Source: Bacteroidales bacterium (GTDB lineage Bacteria; Bacteroidota; Bacteroidia; Bacteroidales; VadinHA17). From it: a stretch of 8,395 nt of DNA. A program made the position numbers and the translations under genes. Shown here one piece after another: positions 1-6,776 of this stretch. Position 1 is the stretch's first letter; the number at the start of each line of letters is the position of its first letter. The stretch covers positions 1 through 8,395 of the forward strand of contig JADGPV010000190.1 in the NCBI GenBank assembly GCA_017882245.1, written 5' to 3'. The notes below the pieces were generated by a model. That model did not search any database. It saw only the letters and a list, made by a program, of their open reading frames with translations, and was not told the origin of the DNA.

Positions 1-490
1 CAGTCTCAGACCCTCTCATTCTCTGGTAAACACTGTCAACGTCACAACTGCAGCTGAGATGAAAAGGGCATCCGTTAAGGTTTTTGGCGAATGCGACATT
101 GCCATCCTGGCTGCCGCAGTTGCTGACTTCACGCCTGAAACAATTTCCGATACAAAGATCAGGAGAGGAAGTGGTGAGATGGTTATCAAACTTAAACCTA
201 CTGAAGACATTGCTGCGCTTCTGGGAAGCATAAAGAAGCCCGGCCAGTTCCTTGCCGGCTTCGCCCTGGAAACAAATGATGAGGTTAAAAATGCCACAGA
301 CAAGCTTAAACGCAAGAACCTTGACATGATCGTCCTCAATTCACTACGGGATGAGGGCGCCGGTTTTGGTTATGAAACCAACCGTATCACTATCATTGAC
401 CGTAACAATAATATTGATAAATTTGAGTTGAAAACAAAGAGTGAAGTTGCCTCAGATATTCTGCAAAAAATCATCTCACTGATACAATAA
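1..490 (+). CDS. coaBC: Phosphopantothenoylcysteine synthetase part of CoaBC (C-terminal fragment, 5' end outside window)
   Basis: This is the last 162 codons of a bifunctional CoaBC protein. The open frame runs in from the left edge, with base 2 as the first full codon. The CoaB half joins 4'-phosphopantothenate to cysteine using CTP, and the CoaC half, which lies outside the window, decarboxylates the product to 4'-phosphopantetheine for cytosolic coenzyme A synthesis. Visible CoaB landmarks, in order, are VNVTTAAEM, AILAAAVADFTP, the lysine-bearing DTKIRR segment, a PTEDI stretch, GFALETNDE, and KNLDMIVLNSL near the end. These match the nucleotide-binding and dimer-interface motifs of the family. 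The ATG at 59 is internal (the M of TAAEM) and is not the start. The stop TAA lies 6 bp before the next gene, so the two are probably co-transcribed. The CoaC half cannot be checked here. Confidence 0.93.
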   Translation, partial: SLRPSHSLVNTVNVTTAAEMKRASVKVFGECDIAILAAAVADFTPETISDTKIRRGSGEMVIKLKPTEDIAALLGSIKKPGQFLAGFALETNDEVKNATDKLKRKNLDMIVLNSLRDEGAGFGYETNRITIIDRNNNIDKFELKTKSEVASDILQKIISLIQ

Positions 491-496
491 TTTTGT

Positions 497-1429
497 ATGG
501 CTCCGTCAATTAAAAGCAGGCGTCTTTTAACAGCAACACTGATGCTGTTGACAATAAAAGCTGCCACAGCGCAGGAGCTGTACTGTAATGTTCAGGTTTC
601 CGCCCAAAAGATACAGGGATCGAACAGGGAGATATTCCAGAGCATGCAGCGTGATATATATGAGTTCATGAATGGCATGGTCTGGACAGACAATCTTTTC
701 AGCTTTTCGGAAAGGATTGACTGCAACATTCTTATAAACCTTGATGAACAGCTCTCTGCCGATGAGTTCAACGGTACCCTGCAGGTCCAACTCAGCCGCC
801 CGGCCTTTAACACTACCTATGAATCGACTGTTCTCAACTTCATGGATAATAACTTCCGGTTCAAATATGTCGAGTTTGAACCACTCGAATTCAATCCAAA
901 CGCCTATACAAACAACCTGGTGTCAGTACTTGCCTACTATGCATATCTTATTATCGGGATGGATTTTGACACATTCTCACCACTGGGTGGAACACCCTAT
1001 TTCCAGATTGCTGAGAAGATAGTTACTAATGCACAGGGTGCTCCTGAAGCGGGCTGGAAACCCTATGACGGATCCAGAAACAGAAACCGTTACTGGCTTG
1101 TCAAGAACATACTCAACGAGGAATATTCAGGTGTGCGGGAGTTCGTTTACCAGTATCACATATGGGGTCTTGACAAAATGGAATCTGACGCTCCCCAGGC
1201 AAGAACAAATATCTATGAGAGTCTTAAACTGTTGCAGGAGGTTTACCGTCAGCGCCCTGACCCCTACATGTATTATATGTCTATTATCCTTGAGGCAAAG
1301 GTAAATGAACTGGTCAACATTTTTACTCCGGGATTTCCCGATGAGAAGAACAGGGTGGTTCAGATACTCGTAGAGATCGATCCGGCCAACGAAAAAAAAT
1401 ATCAGCAGATTCTCACGGGTTCCAATTAA
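497..1429 (+). CDS. porD: DUF4835 / PorD-type exported protein linked to type IX secretion
   Basis: This is a 310-residue exported protein of the DUF4835 family, which is essentially confined to Bacteroidota and, to my recollection, is annotated as type IX secretion protein PorD. Its biochemical role is not established. The N-terminus has a basic patch (KSRR), a hydrophobic stretch at about residues 10-20, and a likely signal peptidase I site A-T-A|Q after residue 25. There is no lipobox, so a soluble periplasmic or outer-membrane-associated protein is likely. The mature start QELYCNVQVSAQKIQGSN and the following NREIF/LQ and WTDN segments are typical of the family, as is the length. The tight placement between coaBC and recN is an arrangement I recall from many Bacteroidota. 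ATG 497 is chosen because it gives a complete signal peptide and lies 6 bp after the previous stop. The family call is fairly sure; the T9SS role is inference from annotation practice. Confidence 0.85.
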   Translation: MAPSIKSRRLLTATLMLLTIKAATAQELYCNVQVSAQKIQGSNREIFQSMQRDIYEFMNGMVWTDNLFSFSERIDCNILINLDEQLSADEFNGTLQVQLSRPAFNTTYESTVLNFMDNNFRFKYVEFEPLEFNPNAYTNNLVSVLAYYAYLIIGMDFDTFSPLGGTPYFQIAEKIVTNAQGAPEAGWKPYDGSRNRNRYWLVKNILNEEYSGVREFVYQYHIWGLDKMESDAPQARTNIYESLKLLQEVYRQRPDPYMYYMSIILEAKVNELVNIFTPGFPDEKNRVVQILVEIDPANEKKYQQILTGSN

Positions 1430-1440
1430 TACTCAATTTC

Positions 1441-3099
1441 ATGCTCCGCAGACTGACAGTAAAGAATTATGCCATTATCAGGGAGCTTGACATGGACTTT
1501 GGTGAAGGGTTTACGATTATCACAGGTGAGACAGGCGCTGGCAAGTCTATCCTTGTCGGAGCTCTTGGGCTGGTACTGGGTGAACGTGCTGACACATCTG
1601 TCCTCCTGAGCAAGGAAGAGAAATGTGTTGTTGAGGCCGACTTTAATATCCGGGGATATGACCTTGAAGAGCTCTTCGAAGCTTCCGGGGTGGACTATGA
1701 TGATGACGCCATATTGAGAAGGGAAATAACCCCCGCAGGAAAGTCAAGAGCCTTCATCAATGATACACCTGTTACCCTTGGTATAATGAAAGAGCTGGGA
1801 GACCGGCTGATTGATGTTCACTCACAGCATCAGACACTGCTTCTCGGTACAAGCATGTTCCAGATGCGTGTCATTGACGCCTATGCAGGCACCTCGAATC
1901 TGTTCAGGGACTACACCCTTGTCTATAAGAAACTTCTCGCTGCCAGACGTGACTATGAAGCTGCGTCCGTGGGTGCCGACAGGGCCAAAGCTGATTATGA
2001 GTACTATATTCATCAGCTTGAGGAGCTGAATGCTGCAAGCCTTGTAAAGGGTGAGCAGGAGGAGATGGAAAAGGAGCAGGAGATGCTCTCAAACGCCGGA
2101 GAGATCAAGGAAGCACTTACGTCTGCCGCTTCAGCACTTTCAGGTGATGACATATCAGGGCTGTCGTTGCTTCGGATGGTACGCGGAAATCTCACCAGGA
2201 TATCAGGATGGCTGCCTGAGGCAGGCGAGCTTGAGAAACGCCTCGAAGCCACACTTGTCGACCTCAACGATATAGCATATGAGGTTGAGAAGCTCAACGA
2301 CAGGACTGCAGTTGATCCCGGGAGACTTGAATATGTGACAGGCAGGCTTGATACAATCTACTCGCTGATGCAGAAGCACAGGTGCAAGGACCTTGAGGAG
2401 CTGCTGACAAAGCACAGGCAAATCGAAGAGAATATAGTAACCCTGACTGACATCGATGGAGTGATTGGCGTAATGAAGAAGAACGCCGACGATTTGTATA
2501 GGGAAGTCCTCAGACTGGCAGGTCAGATGTCACTGGCAAGGCGCAAAGCTGCCGCACCACTGGCAGGGGAAATAACAAAAATGCTCCATGTGCTCGGGAT
2601 GCCCTATGCCGGGTTCCAGGCACGGATCAGCAACCTCAACGAGCCGGGATCGTCAGGTCTTGACAAGGCTGACTTCCTCTTCAGTGCCAACAGGCAGGTG
2701 GAGCCGGAAGAGCTGTCGCATGTTGCTTCCGGTGGAGAGTTGTCACGCGTGATGCTCTGCCTGAAGTCTATCCTGGCAAGCAGCTCAGGACTGCCTGCAA
2801 TTATCTTTGATGAGATAGATTCAGGAGTATCAGGCGAGGTGGCATCAATGGTCGGAAACATTCTGGCAGACATGGGAAAGAGCATGCAGGTGATAAATAT
2901 TACCCATCTGCCGCAGGTAGCCTCGAAGGGTACTGTGCATTACCATGTTTATAAGGAGGAGAGTGACCACTCAACAATTACCCGTGTCAAATTGTTAAAC
3001 AACGAGGAGAGAGTGACAGAAATAGCCCGGCTCCTTAGCGGAAGCAGAATTACGGATGCCGCAATACGCAATGCCCGTGAGCTGCTGAAAGGTAAATGA
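1441..3099 (+). CDS. recN: DNA repair protein RecN (SMC-like ATPase)
   Basis: RecN is a cytosolic SMC-like ATPase that acts early in recombinational repair of double-strand breaks by tethering DNA. At 552 residues it has the usual family length. Both halves of the split ATPase head are present. The N-terminal half has Walker A GETGAGKS (residues 29-36) and the HSQHQ region (127-131). A charged, Glu/Lys-rich segment from about residue 150 to 380 is the coiled-coil arm, shorter than in true SMC proteins. The C-terminal half has the ABC signature ASGGELSR (429-436), Walker B IIFDE (454-458) followed by DSGVSGEVA, and the H-loop in NITHLPQVA (His489). All catalytic motifs look intact. The start ATG lies 11 bp after the porD stop, and the N-terminus MLRRLTVKNYAII is typical of RecN. 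It probably belongs to the coaBC-porD-recN transcription unit. I did not see a LexA-type operator. Confidence 0.97.
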   Translation: MLRRLTVKNYAIIRELDMDFGEGFTIITGETGAGKSILVGALGLVLGERADTSVLLSKEEKCVVEADFNIRGYDLEELFEASGVDYDDDAILRREITPAGKSRAFINDTPVTLGIMKELGDRLIDVHSQHQTLLLGTSMFQMRVIDAYAGTSNLFRDYTLVYKKLLAARRDYEAASVGADRAKADYEYYIHQLEELNAASLVKGEQEEMEKEQEMLSNAGEIKEALTSAASALSGDDISGLSLLRMVRGNLTRISGWLPEAGELEKRLEATLVDLNDIAYEVEKLNDRTAVDPGRLEYVTGRLDTIYSLMQKHRCKDLEELLTKHRQIEENIVTLTDIDGVIGVMKKNADDLYREVLRLAGQMSLARRKAAAPLAGEITKMLHVLGMPYAGFQARISNLNEPGSSGLDKADFLFSANRQVEPEELSHVASGGELSRVMLCLKSILASSSGLPAIIFDEIDSGVSGEVASMVGNILADMGKSMQVINITHLPQVASKGTVHYHVYKEESDHSTITRVKLLNNEERVTEIARLLSGSRITDAAIRNARELLKGK

Positions 3100-3132
3100 C
3101 GCCTACACAGAATAAAAAGAAACTCTAAAGCT

Positions 3133-3969
3133 ATGATCACCAATCTTCTGCAGGGAAAGAAAGGAATTATTTTCGGTGCGCTGAATAATAAATCCATTGC
3201 CTGGCATGTAGCGGAAAAAGCTCATGCACAGGGCGCTCGCATAGTGCTGACAAATGCTCCGGTGGCCATCCGGATGGGTACGATTACTGAGCTTGCGGAG
3301 AAGACAGGGAGTGAGGTCATCTCTGCCGATGCGACAAGCATGAAGGACCTGGAAGTGTTGTTCATGCGGGCTATGGAAATTTTTGAGGATAAGATCGATT
3401 TTGTGCTTCACTCAATAGGTATGTCACCCAACGTGCGAAAAGGTATTCCTTATGCCGAGATAAGCTATGAGAATATGCTTAAGACACTTGATATCTCGGC
3501 GCTTAGCTTCCACCGTATTCTGCAGACAGCGTACAAGCTTGACGCAATCAGAGAATGGGGTTCTGTTGTAGCACTAACATATGTGGCAGCACAGCGCACG
3601 CTGGCAGGTTATAACGATATGGGTGATGCCAAGGCACTGCTTGAGTCTATCTCAAGGAGCTTTGGGTACATCTATGGAAAGGGCAGGCATGTGAGGGTAA
3701 ACACGGTTTCACAGTCACCCACAGCCACCACCGCCGGTGCCGGGATAGAAGGGTTTGACTCTCTGGTTGACTTCTCAGACCGGATGTCACCGCTTGGCAA
3801 CGCTGACGCAGCAGATTGTGCCGATGTCTGCATCACACTTTTTTCGGATCTCACCCGCAAGATCACAATGCAAAATATCTTCAATGACGGCGGTTTCTCA
3901 AGCATGGGTATGAGCCAGAGAGCCATAGAACAGTACCGCAAAAGCTTCGATGAGTGTACGGATAAGTAA
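3133..3969 (+). CDS. fabI: Enoyl-[acyl-carrier-protein] reductase (NADH), FabI type
   Basis: FabI catalyses the last reduction of the type II fatty-acid elongation cycle, converting trans-2-enoyl-ACP to acyl-ACP with NAD(P)H in the cytosol. The 278-residue protein is a short-chain dehydrogenase/reductase variant. The N-terminal cofactor loop reads GALNNKSIAWHVAE, the FabI form with SIAW. FVLHSIGMSPN follows at about residues 95-105. The catalytic set is Tyr150, Tyr160 and Lys167 in LTYVAAQRT and YNDMGDAK, matching the Tyr-x6-Tyr/Lys pattern of E. coli FabI (Tyr146, Tyr156, Lys163 by family knowledge). The end carries NIFNDGGFSSMGM, a conserved C-terminal FabI segment. The wording of these motifs is that of Bacteroidota FabI proteins. 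The gene starts 33 bp after recN and may be read from the same transcript. It is the target class of triclosan-type inhibitors. No truncation is seen. Confidence 0.96.
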   Translation: MITNLLQGKKGIIFGALNNKSIAWHVAEKAHAQGARIVLTNAPVAIRMGTITELAEKTGSEVISADATSMKDLEVLFMRAMEIFEDKIDFVLHSIGMSPNVRKGIPYAEISYENMLKTLDISALSFHRILQTAYKLDAIREWGSVVALTYVAAQRTLAGYNDMGDAKALLESISRSFGYIYGKGRHVRVNTVSQSPTATTAGAGIEGFDSLVDFSDRMSPLGNADAADCADVCITLFSDLTRKITMQNIFNDGGFSSMGMSQRAIEQYRKSFDECTDK

Positions 3970-3970
3970 A

Positions 3971-3992
3971 AATGCGCACAGAATTTCGCATT
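3971..3992 (+). terminator. Possible weak hairpin after fabI
   Basis: AATGCG (3971-3976) can pair with CGCATT (3987-3992) around a 10-nt loop, starting two bases after the fabI stop. The sequence downstream is A/T-rich with a short T run at 4000-4005. The stem is only 6 bp and the T run is not directly attached, so this is at best a weak terminator. It does fit a transcription boundary between the coaBC-fabI cluster and the independent DUF819 gene. Confidence 0.3.
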
Positions 3993-4038
3993 AATACTTA
4001 TTTTTCAAACACTCTGATAATCATAGTTATCCTTTGTT

Positions 4039-4046
4039 TAATTTAG
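4039..4046 (+). promoter_or_regulatory. Candidate Bacteroidota -7 element upstream of the DUF819 gene
   Basis: TAATTTAG matches the Bacteroidota -7 consensus TAnnTTTG at all but one defined position and lies 22 nt before ATG 4069. I could not find a TTTG -33 element at the expected distance, so this is only a suggestion. A promoter somewhere in 3970-4068 is plausible because the gene is separated from fabI by 99 bp of A/T-rich sequence. Confidence 0.2.
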
Positions 4047-4068
4047 GTGCACCAAAAACCTGACCACA

Positions 4069-5358
4069 ATGTTCAAGCTCGTAATTCTGGTAATATTTTA
4101 TCTCACCTTCCCGCTGGTATTAATCTTTTTTTGTAAGAAATGGAGCCTACTTCAGAAAATAGGAGCTATAGGTCTGGCTTATCTGTTTGGACTTGTTTTA
4201 GGAACAGCAGGGATTATTCCAAAAGGAAGCGAAGGATACAGGCTTGCGCTGCATACGCAGGAAAATGCGACGCTGAATATGGAAACTCTTGAAACACTTA
4301 TATCAGAAGGTAAAGCTGTTCCTGAGGATATCATAGTTAATAAGATGGTCGGGATTCAGGAAAACATTTATATAGTAGCCCTTTTAGTGGCTTTTCCTCT
4401 TTTGCTGTTTTCACTGAACCTCAAGCGCTGGCTTAAATATGCTAAAAAAGGTTTCCTTTCAATTGGTCTGGCTCTCGTAGCCGGAATCGTCATGGTGACT
4501 GCGGGATTTTTTATCTGGAAGAATGCCTTTCCGGATACATGGAAACTTGCGGGAATGTTTGAAGGCATCTATACAGGGGGATCACCTAATTTTGCAGCCC
4601 TTAAGCTGATCCTTAATGTTGATTCAGAGCGTTTTGTCGTACTTTTTACTTACGATACCGTTGTGGGTGCAGTTCTTGTCTTATTCTTTATTACGGTAGC
4701 CCCAAGTATTTTCAGGGCAATTCTGCCAAAATTTAAAGAAAAAGACGGGATAGCACTTGATCAGGATCTGGTTAAAAAGGAAACCGAAGGTCTGGACGAT
4801 TACTCAGGGATGTTTAAGAGAGGGACTTTAGTGCCGTTGCTTAAAGCTCTCGGGCTGAGCATAATTATTGCTGCGATAGGAGGATGCCTGTTCTTCATTG
4901 TCCCGGAAGAATACAAACAATATAAGATGGCGGCCACGGTTCTTTCCATCACAACACTCGGGATTCTTGCCTCGCTCATTAAGTCAATAAACCGTATAGA
5001 GAAAACATTTCAGCTTGGCATGTATCTTATCCTTGTCTTTTCGCTCACTGTCGCTTCCACATCTGACCTCAGGACGATGTTCGGGAAAGGGATGTTAGAC
5101 CTGGTCCTGTTTATTTCATGGTGTTACTGGGGATCACTCATTCTGCATCTCATCCTTGCAAAGATATTCAGGATCGACGCTGATAATTTCCTTATCACAT
5201 CGACAGCATTTATCTTCTCGCCACCGTTTGTTCCCCTTGTGGCAAATGCACTGAAAAACAAGGATGTAATCATCACCGGCATTGCTGGCGGTGTGATAGG
5301 ATATGTCCTTGGAAACTATTTCGGTACTACCTTAGCCTATATCCTGAAAGGATTTTAA
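4069..5358 (+). CDS. DUF819-family polytopic inner-membrane protein
   Basis: A 429-residue, very hydrophobic protein with about 10-12 predicted membrane segments by eye: residues about 1-22 and 27-49, a pair around 98-150, a segment around 193-220, and further segments to the C-terminus. It resembles the DUF819 family (YjcL-like), integral membrane proteins of unknown substrate thought to be transporter-like. Supporting signals are IYTGGSPNFAAL (YTGGSPNF at 168-175), close to the family's Y-x-GGS-x-NF motif, and the ending GVIGYVLGNYFG. The equivalent of the glycine-rich C-terminal motif that I recall for the family reads IFSPPFVPLVANAL (about 382-395), so this is a divergent member. A hydrophilic loop at about 222-250 (KFKEKDGIALDQDL) is probably cytoplasmic. 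It has its own upstream spacer, no co-directional partner, and a 4-bp convergent overlap with the next gene. By eye it is more A/T-rich than recN or hutI. No substrate can be assigned. Confidence 0.8.
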   Translation: MFKLVILVIFYLTFPLVLIFFCKKWSLLQKIGAIGLAYLFGLVLGTAGIIPKGSEGYRLALHTQENATLNMETLETLISEGKAVPEDIIVNKMVGIQENIYIVALLVAFPLLLFSLNLKRWLKYAKKGFLSIGLALVAGIVMVTAGFFIWKNAFPDTWKLAGMFEGIYTGGSPNFAALKLILNVDSERFVVLFTYDTVVGAVLVLFFITVAPSIFRAILPKFKEKDGIALDQDLVKKETEGLDDYSGMFKRGTLVPLLKALGLSIIIAAIGGCLFFIVPEEYKQYKMAATVLSITTLGILASLIKSINRIEKTFQLGMYLILVFSLTVASTSDLRTMFGKGMLDLVLFISWCYWGSLILHLILAKIFRIDADNFLITSTAFIFSPPFVPLVANALKNKDVIITGIAGGVIGYVLGNYFGTTLAYILKGF

Positions 5359-6677
5359 AAGATATAATTCAGCCCTATATACACCCCCATATTTCCATCC
5401 TGAGGGTTGAAAGCCTTTCCTAAGTCAGCTGAGATTATAAAGTTCTGGTTCATGACTATTTTGATTCCAGCCCCTGCACTTATGTGCGGCTTGTCCTTGC
5501 CGGCAACATAAAAATCCTCAGCACTTCCGTCTAGATAATTTTCCAGGGCTGACACATTAACATCTACAAGGTTCGTAACCATACCCATATCCCCGAAAAA
5601 GTTAGCTCCGAGGTACCATTTCTGGTTGATAAAATTGAAGTGTACTATTTTCCATCTTAATTCAGCGTTGGCGTAAAGAAAACCATCACCTTCAACCCTG
5701 TTGCGCATAATACCTCTCAGCGTTTTTCCGCCACCCAGTCCTTCTGAATAGGCTCCCCTGAGAGCTGAAACGATCACCTGGCTCTGGTAATAGAACGGGA
5801 CATCACCGAAGACAGTGGTCTGGTAACCAAGTCTGTAAGCAAAACCCAGATCCCTTTCCTTAAGGGTAAAATACTGTCTCCAGGTAATATAAAATTTGCC
5901 GAAGCTCGACTCACTGCCAAGAAACTCAGGAGCTACCTCCAGTCCTGCTTCAGCCCAGATACCTTTCATCGGGCAGGGACGATTATCGCGGCTGTCATAG
6001 GAAAATCCGGCCTTGAGTGCATTTACCCATCCGCCATCAGATTCCGATGTCGAAATAATACCCGATCCTTTGTAATAATCAAAAAGCAAAGGGACATCTT
6101 CAAGGTATTTCGGATCACCGGGATCCTTGCCTTTATTCAGTTTAGCAAGATTTACATCTCCAATCTTGAAGTCCTGAATGGTCAGGCCTGCATTCCAGTA
6201 CCAGTTGCCATCACCCAGGTGGCCTGTAAAGTCATTCTTGAACCTGAAAAGCTGGCGTTTGAAACGATAAAATACGCTACTGATATAATCAGGTGAATCA
6301 ACATCAATCCAACCAGGCTGAAAAATAGAATTATAACCGTTATATCCATAAAAGTCATAGGCCTGGTCGGGCAAATAACTAAGATCAACAGTGTACCTGA
6401 TACCCTTGATAAGGTAATCAGAATCATACATTACCCTGAAGATGCTGCTTCCTTTTGTGTAATGCGAAGCTTCAACGTAGAACATATGATAATAGTTAGG
6501 GAAGATGGCCCCGTCGCCATAGTCAAAGAGATTTCCAAGGGCTCCGTATTCGAAGCCGAGATCGCTATCGTAACTGACTACCGGGAGTCCGCCGAAATTC
6601 CATCCGGTCTTAGTCTCCTGGCCAATAGCAGAGCTTGCCAGAAAGGCGAAAAGCAGAATTACAGTGAGTTTCTTCAT
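5355..6677 (-). CDS. POTRA-less Omp85-superfamily (BamA/TamA-like) outer-membrane beta-barrel protein
   Basis: A 440-residue outer-membrane protein. The signal peptide MKKLTVILLFAFLASSAIG has a likely cleavage A-I-G|Q after residue 19. The mature chain begins almost at once with GGLPVVSYDSDLGFEYG, the usual first-strand region of BamA/TamA-like barrels, leaving no room for POTRA domains. Alternating aromatic and polar strands with Tyr/Trp/Phe-rich turns run to the end. YDSRDNRPCPMKG (227-239) matches the D-x-R-D-N-x-x-P-x-x-G strand motif of the superfamily. LRGIMRNR (320-327) corresponds to the conserved RG[F/Y]-type lid-loop (L6) motif, followed by YANAELRW. The last residues GLNYIF end in Phe, as in a C-terminal beta-signal. 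Standard BamA is far longer and has five POTRAs, so this is not the essential assembly factor. Transport or protein-export function is unknown. It is divergent from hutI and convergent with the DUF819 gene, so it is probably transcribed alone. Confidence 0.85.
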   Translation of the reverse strand: MKKLTVILLFAFLASSAIGQETKTGWNFGGLPVVSYDSDLGFEYGALGNLFDYGDGAIFPNYYHMFYVEASHYTKGSSIFRVMYDSDYLIKGIRYTVDLSYLPDQAYDFYGYNGYNSIFQPGWIDVDSPDYISSVFYRFKRQLFRFKNDFTGHLGDGNWYWNAGLTIQDFKIGDVNLAKLNKGKDPGDPKYLEDVPLLFDYYKGSGIISTSESDGGWVNALKAGFSYDSRDNRPCPMKGIWAEAGLEVAPEFLGSESSFGKFYITWRQYFTLKERDLGFAYRLGYQTTVFGDVPFYYQSQVIVSALRGAYSEGLGGGKTLRGIMRNRVEGDGFLYANAELRWKIVHFNFINQKWYLGANFFGDMGMVTNLVDVNVSALENYLDGSAEDFYVAGKDKPHISAGAGIKIVMNQNFIISADLGKAFNPQDGNMGVYIGLNYIF

Positions 6678-6700
6678 AGGTCAAATGTTAGTTTGGAGGG

Positions 6701-6708
6701 TAAAGGTA
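6701..6708 (-). promoter_or_regulatory. Candidate -7 element for the Omp85-like gene
   Basis: On the minus strand this reads TACCTTTA, one mismatch from TAnnTTTG, ending 23 nt before the start codon at 6677. No TTTG -33 box was found about 20 nt further upstream. It is placed here because the gene is divergent from hutI and must have its own promoter in the 99-bp spacer. Confidence 0.2.
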
Positions 6709-6731
6709 AAGAAAAATGATACTCATCTCCT

Positions 6732-6746
6732 AATATTTTTAATATT
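6732..6746. repeat. A/T palindrome in the divergent spacer
   Basis: AATATT (6732-6737), a TTT spacer and AATATT (6741-6746) form a perfect 6-bp palindromic pair midway between the divergent Omp85-like gene and hutI. It overlaps a candidate hutI -7 element, so it could be an operator. A/T-rich palindromes also arise easily by chance in such spacers. Confidence 0.35.
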
Positions 6747-6747
6747 G
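6740..6747 (+). promoter_or_regulatory. Candidate -7 element for hutI
   Basis: TAATATTG differs from the Bacteroidota -7 consensus TAnnTTTG at one position and ends 29 nt before ATG 6777, a reasonable leader length. A matching -33 TTTG at the correct spacing is not evident. The only nearby TTTG (6692-6695) is too far upstream. Confidence 0.25.
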
Positions 6748-6776
6748 CTAACTTAGTGAACTCTTAAGCGGGTGCC

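Noticed and set aside
59..61. ATG at 59 as the start of a short separate CoaB gene
   Set aside because: The frame is open upstream to the window edge and reads the conserved VNVTTAAEM motif, so this Met is internal to CoaBC.
16..339. Minus-strand open frame opposite coaBC with a hydrophobic segment
   Set aside because: It is antisense to clear CoaB motifs, and its hydrophobicity is that expected from the complement of the coding frame.
2013..2297. Ser-rich minus-strand open frame inside recN
   Set aside because: It is antisense to the Glu/Lys-rich coiled coil of recN. Ser/Phe-rich translation is the expected complement of GAG/CTT/GAA codons.
6462..6719. Plus-strand open frame overlapping the 5' end of the Omp85-like gene
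   Set aside because: It is antisense to the signal peptide and first strands of a convincing outer-membrane protein and has no recognisable domain.
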